Shown: piece by piece, positions 25,708-32,746 of the stretch | How the letters are laid out: every line of letters begins with the position of its first letter | Numbering within the stretch: the first letter of the stretch is position 1 | Source of the DNA: Niabella agricola | GTDB lineage: Bacteria; Bacteroidota; Bacteroidia; Chitinophagales; Chitinophagaceae | Assembly: GCF_021538615.1 (NCBI RefSeq) | Contig: NZ_JAJHIZ010000003.1 | Coordinates: forward strand, 1,178,001 to 1,242,000 | Direction of reading: 5' to 3' | DNA: 64,000 nucleotides | Position numbers and translations under genes: made by a program | Notes under the pieces: model-generated | The model's input: the letters and a program-made list of their open reading frames with translations, nothing else | The model's database searches: none | What the model was told of the DNA's origin: nothing

Positions 25708-26865
25708 TTACTGTATCAATGCTTGTGGAAAATCGTGGATGGTCTCACAGCAAAGCTGCTCCATCACTTGTTTCAATTGGGCTTTGAGCATCGCGATGGT
25801 ATGGTCCCCCCCCGCTTTGCCCAGGGCTCCCACTCCATACATAAAGGGCCGGCCCATAAAGGTAAAATCAGCACCGCAGGCCAGCGACCGGCCTATATCC
25901 GGACCCGAGCGAAGCCCGCTGTCGATCATCACCTTGTATTTGTCTTTATACTTTTCAGCCAGTCCTTTTAACGGACGAATGGTTGATTCCCCCGCATCGA
26001 TCTGGCGACCACCATGGTTGGAAACAATAATGCCGTCCGCCCCAATCTTTGCGCACAACTCGGCATCCTGCTCACTTACCACACCTTTCACTACCAGTTT
26101 GCCCTTCCACTTATCCCTTATGGCCGCAACCTTATCCGCATCCACTCTTCCCGTAAATGTAGCATTCATAAACTTGCCCAGCTGTTTCATGTCCATACCC
26201 TTTTTCATATAGGGCTTCAATGTAGCAAAGGAAGGAATTCCCACGCGTAGCGTCTCCAATCCCCAGACCGGATGCAGGGCGGCCTGCACAAAATTGCCGA
26301 TCGTATTTTTAGGAGGCATGGAAAGTCCGGCTTTTATTTCGCGATAGCGCAACCCAAAAGAGGGCACATCAATGAGCACCACCAGGACGGGACAGCTCAC
26401 GGCTTCCAGCCGGCGCAGGAGATCATCCCGCAATTCATTTTCCGTGGGATGGTATAACTGGAACCAGAATTTGCTTTCGGTAACTTCGGCAATACGCTCA
26501 ATGCTGCTGGTGGATACCGTACTTAAAATATAAGGGATATTATGCTTTAATGCGGCTTTGGCCAGGATCTCCGGGGCATTGGGCCACATGAGACCCTGCA
26601 AACCAACCGGGGCAATTCCGAAGGGCGCATCATAAACATGACCGAATAATTCCGTCCGCATATCCACCCCCCTGTGCTTTTTCAGGTACTGAGGCATCAG
26701 GAAAATATGCTTAAAATCCTCTTCATTCCGCCATACATTCAGTTCGTCGTTACATCCCCCTTCGAGATAATCGAAGGCAAATTTCGGAAGCCGTCTTTTG
26801 GCCTTTCTTTTCAGATCCGCCACGGAAGGATATTGAGGATTATACTGCAGTAAATTTGTGCTCAT
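25708..26865 (-). CDS. FMN-dependent alpha-hydroxy-acid dehydrogenase (LldD family)
   Basis: 385-residue enzyme of the lactate dehydrogenase/glycolate oxidase family, which oxidises L-2-hydroxy acids to 2-keto acids using FMN. Seen: FDYLEGGCNDE (FMN-binding N-terminus), PFGIAPVGLQGL, LVVKGV with Lys260, and the signature VSNHGGRQ with the catalytic base His284 and substrate-binding Arg287; IDSGLRSGPDI and FMGRPFMYGVGALG close the flavin site. No signal peptide; cytoplasmic or inner-membrane associated. A single-gene unit with its own terminator. L-lactate is the commonest substrate of this subgroup and is a product of non-phosphorylating deoxy-sugar (L-rhamnose/L-fucose) routes, which would fit the RhaT-like locus nearby, but that link is inference. 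Confidence 0.92.
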   Translation of the reverse strand: MSTNLLQYNPQYPSVADLKRKAKRRLPKFAFDYLEGGCNDELNVWRNEEDFKHIFLMPQYLKKHRGVDMRTELFGHVYDAPFGIAPVGLQGLMWPNAPEILAKAALKHNIPYILSTVSTSSIERIAEVTESKFWFQLYHPTENELRDDLLRRLEAVSCPVLVVLIDVPSFGLRYREIKAGLSMPPKNTIGNFVQAALHPVWGLETLRVGIPSFATLKPYMKKGMDMKQLGKFMNATFTGRVDADKVAAIRDKWKGKLVVKGVVSEQDAELCAKIGADGIIVSNHGGRQIDAGESTIRPLKGLAEKYKDKYKVMIDSGLRSGPDIGRSLACGADFTFMGRPFMYGVGALGKAGGDHTIAMLKAQLKQVMEQLCCETIHDFPQALIQ

Positions 26866-27108
26866 AATTCTGTTCGCAAAGAAAACCGTTTATCAAAAAC
26901 AGCAAGATTAGCAAATAAAATCCAAATCCCTGTCCTGTGCCATCCGGTAGCAGCCTTTCCTGAATAAATTGTTTTATAATTGGTAAAAATGGTTTATTGG
27001 AGTGGGATCTTTGGTTGCAGCAGGGGCTTAATTTCATTATTGTTGCCTGCTTTGTGGTTGGGGTGACGGGGAGACATGGGAGACAGGGACCAATACTTTG
27101 CTGGCCTG

Positions 27109-27966
27109 TTATTGAAAGATTTTTTTCAGGTAAGCCACATTGGCGCCATAATTATACTTTACATCCCGGGGGCGTTGTGCGTCGCGGGAACGTTCTACGA
27201 CCAACCATCCGCTCCATTTCATTTTGTCCAGGGTCTTCTTTATCGTATACAGGTCCAGTTGCGGATCGTTCTGTAACCACACGCTGTCTTTATTGGTGCA
27301 ATGGATCATGGCAATATTCTTTGCCCCGAGTATCCGGAGTTCCTTATACAGATCCCGGCCTTCTTTCAGCGGATTAGAGAAATTAAAATAGATCTTAATG
27401 GCTGGAGAAGCGATCTCTTTTAACAACGCTATCTCTTCTTTTGCCGGCAATGCCGTTTCAATAGCAATGACCACACCAGCATCCTGCGCCATTTTGCCTG
27501 CTTCCTTTAAACGGGCTACGACGGCGGGCCGTTTTTCCGGATTTGTTTTCAGATCGCATTGTATACCGAGGGGCAGAAAAGCCATGTTAACATTCATCTG
27601 TTTCATCGTGGCAATACAATCGGCGATCGATTCTTTATAGTGTTCCCTACCACAATAGGATTGTGCATAATACCCTGTCATAGCCAGCGAAGGGATCTCC
27701 AGATTCAGCTCTTTTGCTTTTTGGAGATACTGCGCTCTTATGGAATCCACGGCCAACTTATTATCGAAGGTGGTGCGGTTACCCAGTCCGCCCATATCAA
27801 TTTCTATTCCATCGGCATTGAGTCCCTTCGCTAATGGCAGCGCACTGAGCTTTTGGCGTTTTAACAGCATCAGGTCGATCAATGCGATTTTATAGCGTTG
27901 CGATTTTTGGGCCATGCCGGCAAGCGGTAGTGCAAGGATGAGAAGATATAAGAGTATTTTTTTCAT
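27109..27966 (-). CDS. Exported sugar phosphate isomerase/epimerase-like TIM barrel
   Basis: 285 residues. MKKILLYLLILALPLAGMAQ is a clear signal peptide, followed by an AP-endonuclease-2/xylose-isomerase-like TIM barrel: GLNADGIEIDMGGLGN, IPSLAMTGYYAQSYC, AGVVIAIETALPAKEEI with its Glu, IAMIHCTNKD with the His, and WSGWLVVERSRD with the last Glu. Four acidic or His metal ligands are thus plausible. Family members inside the cell isomerise or epimerise sugars such as hexuloses; exported versions are frequent in Bacteroidota carbohydrate loci, but what they do in the periplasm is not established. It stands 218 bp downstream of the esterase gene, with hairpin repeats between. No terminator was found after it. 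Confidence 0.82.
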   Translation of the reverse strand: MKKILLYLLILALPLAGMAQKSQRYKIALIDLMLLKRQKLSALPLAKGLNADGIEIDMGGLGNRTTFDNKLAVDSIRAQYLQKAKELNLEIPSLAMTGYYAQSYCGREHYKESIADCIATMKQMNVNMAFLPLGIQCDLKTNPEKRPAVVARLKEAGKMAQDAGVVIAIETALPAKEEIALLKEIASPAIKIYFNFSNPLKEGRDLYKELRILGAKNIAMIHCTNKDSVWLQNDPQLDLYTIKKTLDKMKWSGWLVVERSRDAQRPRDVKYNYGANVAYLKKIFQ

Positions 27967-27988
27967 GTTTAGTAAGTTTAATATTTGC

Positions 27989-28142
27989 TCGAGACGTGGA
28001 CGTCTCGAACATCCCTCGAGACAAAATCATCGCCGTTTCGAGCGCAGCCGAGAAACCTTTACAAAATCCATCTCAACAAGTAAGCATCAAAATCATACAT
28101 ATAAGGAGGTATCCGCAAAGACCTCTCCACTTCGGTCGAGGT
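27989..28142. repeat. Cluster of three intergenic hairpins
   Basis: TCGAGACG-TGGA-CGTCTCGA at 27989-28008 is a perfect 8-bp hairpin. GTTTCGAG...CGAGAAAC at 28035-28056 is an imperfect palindrome. ACCTC...GAGGT at 28121-28142 encloses CACTTCGGTC. The last two resemble CTCGACCGAAGTGGAG-type REP sequences seen between genes in many Bacteroidota. Confidence 0.65.
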
Positions 28143-28184
28143 GACGATAATCCGTTATAGCGGCTATGAGCCATCAACTATACA

Positions 28185-29582
28185 CTATTTCACCGCAGCG
28201 TCAAAAATGGTTGATAGATTGTCAAATCCTTTTACCGCATGCGCCGGCAATCGCTCACCATGATCACCAAAGACATACATTTTCTTTTCTTCTTCGATCG
28301 TTATCTCTGATTCATCAATCTGCCCTTGTTTATTTTCGATGGCTTTAATATTCAGCCCCAGGTATTGTGCCATAAAACGGTATACCGCCATTCTTTTGTT
28401 GATACCGAAGTCGTGCTTTTCGGCGGGCAGGTGTACATTCTGTACATCGGCTTTTTTCCCATACCAGCTGTACATTTTCTGCAGGTAGGGAAAATCATGC
28501 TCCGGCATTTTATCCGTCCAGTCGCCCCCATCACTTACGACCAATTGCGGACGCGGAGCAGCCATGGCAGCGATCTCCACATTATCCGTGCCACGGGCGC
28601 AACTGTGAATATCCATCCCACTTTCGCAAGGGCAGCCGCCATAAAAATAAGAAGAGAGCGAAACCACGGGAGCTGATACTTTGATACGATCATCAATCGC
28701 CGTCATCAATACCGTATGACTTCCGCCGCCGGAGCCGCCCGTAATGCCCACCCGGCTGGTATCGGCGTCTTTTAACGCCAGCATATAATCCAGGATGCGG
28801 ATGGCCCCCAGTGCCTGTATGGTCATGGCCAGACTGCGGCGATGATCTTCCGTTTTAAACTGTAGTAAGGATTCTCCCCAGGCAAAGAGATCATAACTAA
28901 AAGCCATCGCGCCCATTTTGGCAAGCGCCGCACAGCGCAACTGACAATCAGCACGGTACCGCTGTTGCGGCCAATGGCCATCGGGATTCAGGATCACCGG
29001 GATCTTTCCTTTATATGTTTCCGGCTTATACAACGATCCGTTAATCCACACACCCGGCAATATTTCCAGCGCGATGTTCGCTACCGTATAGCCATTGTAT
29101 TTTCTTAACGGGGTGATAATGGGTTTGCTGACAGGCCGGGCAGGTAATTTCGCCAGCCGTAATTTTTCAAGGATGCATTGTTTTAGTTCCTTTTTCCGCG
29201 ATTCCCATTCCGGTATATTTTTATACTGCGCCGCGATACGATCCAGCTCGGCCCAGCCGTCTTCCACCGACCAGCGATAGTATTCATAATCGCTGATCTT
29301 ATATTTCTTATCGCCGTCTTTTTTTGCCTTCAGATCAAAAGGTGCCAGCACATTATTGAGCGTTTCCTCCACATCCTGGCGAAAACGCCAGCGGGCATAG
29401 TTCAATATCTTTCCTTTTACCAATGCATCCGGGTAACGGATGGCAACGCCATAGCGTGTTTCTATCTTCTTTAATACCTGATCCAACGGCTCCGCATAGC
29501 GGTTGTCCGTATTTTCCTGCGCCCTGGAAAAAAAACCGAGCAAGGATACCCAAAGTACAAGAGTGCGACGCAAGTAAAGCAT
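28185..29582 (-). CDS. Alpha/beta-hydrolase esterase with N-terminal STN-like domain
   Basis: 465 residues from ATG 29582 (MLYLRRTLVLWVSLLGFFSRAQ, signal peptide); the frame upstream needs TTG. Residues about 30-97 (LDQVLKKIETRYGVAIRYPDAL, then VEETLNNVLAPFDLKAKKDGD and YKIS) match the pattern of the secretin/TonB short N-terminal (STN) domain, unusual on an enzyme. The catalytic part has TGGSGGG with nucleophile Ser284, AAPRPQLVVSDGGDWTD with the likely acid, and AEKHDFG with His390; GGCPCESGMDIHSC is a Cys-rich loop typical of this acetyl-xylan-esterase-like group. Expected to remove acetyl or methyl esters from plant polysaccharide; B. thetaiotaomicron RG-II loci include an alpha/beta-hydrolase pectin methylesterase (CE19), but I cannot assign this one to CE19. 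Confidence 0.8.
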   Translation of the reverse strand: MLYLRRTLVLWVSLLGFFSRAQENTDNRYAEPLDQVLKKIETRYGVAIRYPDALVKGKILNYARWRFRQDVEETLNNVLAPFDLKAKKDGDKKYKISDYEYYRWSVEDGWAELDRIAAQYKNIPEWESRKKELKQCILEKLRLAKLPARPVSKPIITPLRKYNGYTVANIALEILPGVWINGSLYKPETYKGKIPVILNPDGHWPQQRYRADCQLRCAALAKMGAMAFSYDLFAWGESLLQFKTEDHRRSLAMTIQALGAIRILDYMLALKDADTSRVGITGGSGGGSHTVLMTAIDDRIKVSAPVVSLSSYFYGGCPCESGMDIHSCARGTDNVEIAAMAAPRPQLVVSDGGDWTDKMPEHDFPYLQKMYSWYGKKADVQNVHLPAEKHDFGINKRMAVYRFMAQYLGLNIKAIENKQGQIDESEITIEEEKKMYVFGDHGERLPAHAVKGFDNLSTIFDAAVK

Positions 29583-29659
29583 AATAGTAGTACTGAAGCT
29601 GACCAAATAATAATAAAATTAACCATAAAGCGGTACGTGCAGACAGGTACCATGGTAAA

Positions 29660-30601
29660 TTACAATCCCACGGGTTGAATCCCTAACCGGTCGCACCAAC
29701 CCAGGAACCGATTGTAGAGCGCATCCACTTCCTTTTTCTGATCGGGCGTCAAATGCAGCGCATAAGCCCGGCTGATGGTGCGCACCGGCAGTCCGCGCTT
29801 TTCCAGGAAATACTTGGCGCTCATGGGATAGGCCTGGTGGATCATGGGATCCACACTTGTAAGTTCCGCCTGTAACCATTTCGCCGTTTGCTGCTGCCCG
29901 GGGTTATTTGCGTTCTTCACCATCCACACCAGCACCTCGGGATAAAAGTTCCCAGAGATGGATGACATGCCTACTGCGCCCTGCAACATGCTGAACAAGG
30001 CATTGGGCGTATGCGCATCATAGAACTCAAGCGAACTGTTTGTTTCTTTTAACACGCCGAGTTTGGCTATTACGTTTTCATGCGTGATGGACGTATCCTT
30101 GTGATAAACCAAGCGGTCGGACTGTAACAGCTGTTTAAACACATCCGCACCCAGTATGCGTTTGTAAGGAGCCGGGCATTCATAAATGCCCAGCGGGATA
30201 TCGCCTGTAAGCGAAAACAATTTTTCAAAATTGCGTAACAGTACGGCATCGTCCTCTTCCAGTTTTGCAAAATGTCCGCTGATCATGATCACCGCATCCA
30301 CACCGGTGTCATAGATCTTTTTTGTAAACTGTACTTTATCTTCTATTGCAAGTCCAAAGGAGCCCGTAGCCACCACCGGAACGCGGCCGTTCACGCATTT
30401 GACTACATGCTGTGTGAGTGCCAGCCGCTCTTCTTCGGTAATGCTGAACATCTCGCTGCTGAGGCAGTTGGCGAAAAAACCTTCCACACCAGCTTCCAGG
30501 TAGAATTCCACTAATTGTGTAACGGCATCATAATCGATACCGGCTTTCAGATCAAAAGGCGTGATCATTACGGGGACAAACTTTCCTGCAATCGCTTTCA
30601 T
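29660..30601 (-). CDS. DapA-family aldolase/dehydratase
   Basis: 313-residue class I Schiff-base lyase of the dihydrodipicolinate synthase/N-acetylneuraminate lyase/KDG aldolase family. VPVMITPFDLKAGIDYDAV is the usual start. The conserved Tyr is Tyr140 in LGIYECPAP and the Schiff-base Lys is Lys168 in VYHKDTS. The familiar GTTGE segment is replaced by ANCLSSEM, so it is not a canonical DapA. Cytoplasmic. In a pectin-degrading locus, 2-keto-3-deoxy sugar acids (from galacturonate, rhamnonate, or the Kdo and Dha of RG-II) are natural substrates. Lies 77 bases upstream of the esterase start at 29582, so it may share a transcript with it. Confidence 0.87.
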   Translation of the reverse strand: MKAIAGKFVPVMITPFDLKAGIDYDAVTQLVEFYLEAGVEGFFANCLSSEMFSITEEERLALTQHVVKCVNGRVPVVATGSFGLAIEDKVQFTKKIYDTGVDAVIMISGHFAKLEEDDAVLLRNFEKLFSLTGDIPLGIYECPAPYKRILGADVFKQLLQSDRLVYHKDTSITHENVIAKLGVLKETNSSLEFYDAHTPNALFSMLQGAVGMSSISGNFYPEVLVWMVKNANNPGQQQTAKWLQAELTSVDPMIHQAYPMSAKYFLEKRGLPVRTISRAYALHLTPDQKKEVDALYNRFLGWCDRLGIQPVGL

Positions 30602-30775
30602 GCATCCATTTTTTGAGACCGATAAAGTTTGTACTTTTTTTTATTTAAGAACTGCACGATACTACTAACCAGATGTAGGATTTTGTTATTTTTTGGAGGG
30701 CATATGCCTCACGCAATACAGCAACTACCATCCCAACACGTGGTCATTGGGGTAGACCGACCATGCGAAACTTTC

Positions 30776-31894
30776 TTAATCGTCTGTCACCACGCCTCTC
30801 GAGCTGATGGCGCCAGGCCACCGCTTGTTCTTTATGGGAGTAAGTTTCAGCTTTGCCGGATCAAGCTTTACATACTTGATCTTTTGCCGACGCCAGGTGT
30901 ACACAATGTGCACCATGCCATCCTTTCCCTGGATCACGGAGGGATAGGAATACTGACTAACGGGCGAATCTTCCAGCACCAGGGCTGCCATCCACTGCCT
31001 GCCATCCTTTGAAAGTGCTACGTTCAGCGGCGTGCGTGGTCCTTTCCCTTTCTTCCAGGAGGAATCCGGCAGCACATGATTGTACACCAGCAGCTGGCGG
31101 CCGTCTTTTAAGGTTACGGCATCCGTACCCGAATTGTTGTTGGGCAGGTCCAGCGCTGTCATGGGCGACCAGGTCATGCCATTGTCTTTACTCTGGCTTT
31201 GATAGATCACCGTGTTGCGGGTGCGACCTACCACCTGCAGATCCCCGTTCTTATATTTTAAAATGGAAGGCTGTATGGCCGAAAATTGCACGCCATCGTT
31301 GATGGGTGCCGATTTTGTCCAGGTATGACCCCAGTCCTTCGTATATTCAAAATGTACCTTCCAACCATTCTTCTCAGTACTGGACGGACAGATCAAAACG
31401 CCATTGACCAGCTCGGGCTTGTTCTTGATGGGTCCCAGGAAGTCATCGGGCAGGGCTTCCCGCTCACTCCAGGTCTTGCCATTGTCTTTGGAACGTTTCA
31501 ACCAACCCGTCCACCCCGCTACATTGGGTCCTATCTTATAAAACAATAATAATTCTCCCGTAGGTGCATAGTACAACACCGGGTTATAGCAGGCATAGCG
31601 CGTAGAGTCGTTCAGCACGCCATCCGCCACCATTTCAGGAGCGGTCCATTGATCGTTTACCAAATGGCTCGTCCAGATGCAGACATCCTTATTGCCTTCC
31701 TTTGTACCGCCAAACCAGGCGGCGATCAATCCGTCCGGCGTTTCAGCAATGGTGGAGGCATGCGCCTGCGGGAAGGATGCGGTATCATAGATAAATTCAT
31801 CTACCAGGATGCCTTGTTTCCAGCGGTTGGCCTGCGCGGTAGCTAAAACGGTTATTAACAAACAAACGATCAACAGGTTTAGTTTTTTTATCAT
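30776..31894 (-). CDS. Exported sialidase-fold (BNR) protein
   Basis: 372 residues with signal peptide (MIKKLNLLIVCLLITVLATAQ). Six-bladed beta-propeller of the BNR/sialidase type: FPQAHASTIAETPDGLIAAWFGG, DVCIWTSHLVNDQWTAPEMV, LKRSKDNGKTWSEREALP, YTKDWGHTWTKSAPI and SKDNGMTWSP carry Asp-box-like SxDxGxTW repeats at regular spacing. The classic FRIP motif of GH33 sialidases is absent. Related proteins are widespread in Bacteroidota pectin loci and usually have no proven activity; a rhamnosidase-like or other exo-glycosidase role is possible. Lies 191 bp downstream of the DUF3826 gene, with hairpin repeats between. It is the last gene in this direction before the DapA-like gene. Confidence 0.8.
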   Translation of the reverse strand: MIKKLNLLIVCLLITVLATAQANRWKQGILVDEFIYDTASFPQAHASTIAETPDGLIAAWFGGTKEGNKDVCIWTSHLVNDQWTAPEMVADGVLNDSTRYACYNPVLYYAPTGELLLFYKIGPNVAGWTGWLKRSKDNGKTWSEREALPDDFLGPIKNKPELVNGVLICPSSTEKNGWKVHFEYTKDWGHTWTKSAPINDGVQFSAIQPSILKYKNGDLQVVGRTRNTVIYQSQSKDNGMTWSPMTALDLPNNNSGTDAVTLKDGRQLLVYNHVLPDSSWKKGKGPRTPLNVALSKDGRQWMAALVLEDSPVSQYSYPSVIQGKDGMVHIVYTWRRQKIKYVKLDPAKLKLTPIKNKRWPGAISSRGVVTDD

Positions 31895-31938
31895 TGTTAT
31901 TTATGCTTTATCATTATTCATTTTTTGCCCGGCAGCAG

Positions 31939-32052
31939 TCCCGATAACTATCGGGATGGCGGCTTTACTTGCGCCTGTCCGCCGTGGCGGATCGCACTCT
32001 TGTACTGTGGTACGGGAGGCACCGGGTCATGCTTCCCGCCACGACGGACAGG
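31939..32052. repeat. Intergenic hairpin cluster
   Basis: TCCCGATA-AC-TATCGGGA (31939-31956) is a perfect 8-bp hairpin. CCTGTCCGCCGTGGCGG (31974-31990) pairs with CCGCCACGACGGACAGG (32036-32052), 16 of 17 bases, across 45 bases; GTCATGC/GCATGAC adds a further outer pairing. CCTGTCCGCCGTGG also recurs at about 38284-38297 behind the SGNH esterase region, so this is a dispersed element. Confidence 0.7.
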
Positions 32053-32085
32053 CGGCAGGCTCGGCATGACAGGTAAAATCCACGC

Positions 32086-32739
32086 TTACAAAGCTCCGCT
32101 TTTTTTCTTTTCCTTTTCTGCTTTTACCTTATCCACGTAATTCTTAAACAACTGCCGCCAGTTCCTGCCATTGTTATTCAGGTATTGCTCGCATTTTGTT
32201 TTATAGATCTCAAAGATGGCCGAGATCTCTTTCATATTCTTATAGTCGATCGCCTGTTCACGTGCTTGCTCCAGGTTTTTGCGGATCTCGGCGCGTTCTT
32301 TTTCGGTAAGGTCCGGCACAATGGCTTCATATCCTTTTAAGGTAAAAGCCGCTTTTCCGATCGTGTACTGGTCCAGGATAAAGGCTACCTGCTCCGCATT
32401 CAACTCCGCATTTAATACCTCCATGAGCGATGTATGAATGGTGGCGGGTTTAGAAGAACAAACGATCAACTGCCGGTCGAGATCGGATAACTTATTGCCC
32501 GTAGCCGGATTGATCCCGGCAGGAACCTGTGTAAACGGATGGGAATTATGCCAGTCCCTTACCGCTGTAAAATGCGTTACGATTGCTTGTCGTATCTTAT
32601 CGGCTTTCATTTTATCATTCAGCTTCAGACTGTCTACCCAACGCTGCGCCTTTTGCTGCAATTCATCCGGTGCTCCCGCATCCTGGGCATTTACATTACC
32701 AAACAGCAATAACAAACAAAAACACCATACCTGTTTCAT
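32086..32739 (-). CDS. DUF3826 protein, second copy
   Basis: 217 residues with a signal peptide (MKQVWCFCLLLLFGNVNAQ). Mostly helical, rich in charge, with AFTLKGYEAIVPDLTEKERAEI and LEQAREQAIDYKNMKEISAIFEIYKTKCEQYLN as recognisable DUF3826 blocks. The function of the family is not known; it is found almost only in Bacteroidota pectin and RG-II loci. Starts 8 bases after the GH78 gene ends upstream (stop at 32747), so it is in the same transcript. A second member opens the SusC/SusD unit at 58681. Exported but with no lipobox or membrane anchor, it may be a periplasmic binding or scaffold protein. Confidence 0.88.
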   Translation of the reverse strand: MKQVWCFCLLLLFGNVNAQDAGAPDELQQKAQRWVDSLKLNDKMKADKIRQAIVTHFTAVRDWHNSHPFTQVPAGINPATGNKLSDLDRQLIVCSSKPATIHTSLMEVLNAELNAEQVAFILDQYTIGKAAFTLKGYEAIVPDLTEKERAEIRKNLEQAREQAIDYKNMKEISAIFEIYKTKCEQYLNNNGRNWRQLFKNYVDKVKAEKEKKKSGAL

Positions 32740-32746
32740 TCCTGCC

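Noticed and set aside
29607..29659. GGTAC/GTACC hairpin as terminator after the DapA-like gene
   Set aside because: No T-run follows on the minus strand, and the stem is only 5 bp.
30776..31894. Calling the BNR protein a true sialidase
   Set aside because: The FRIP motif is missing and the context is pectin, so only the fold is claimed.
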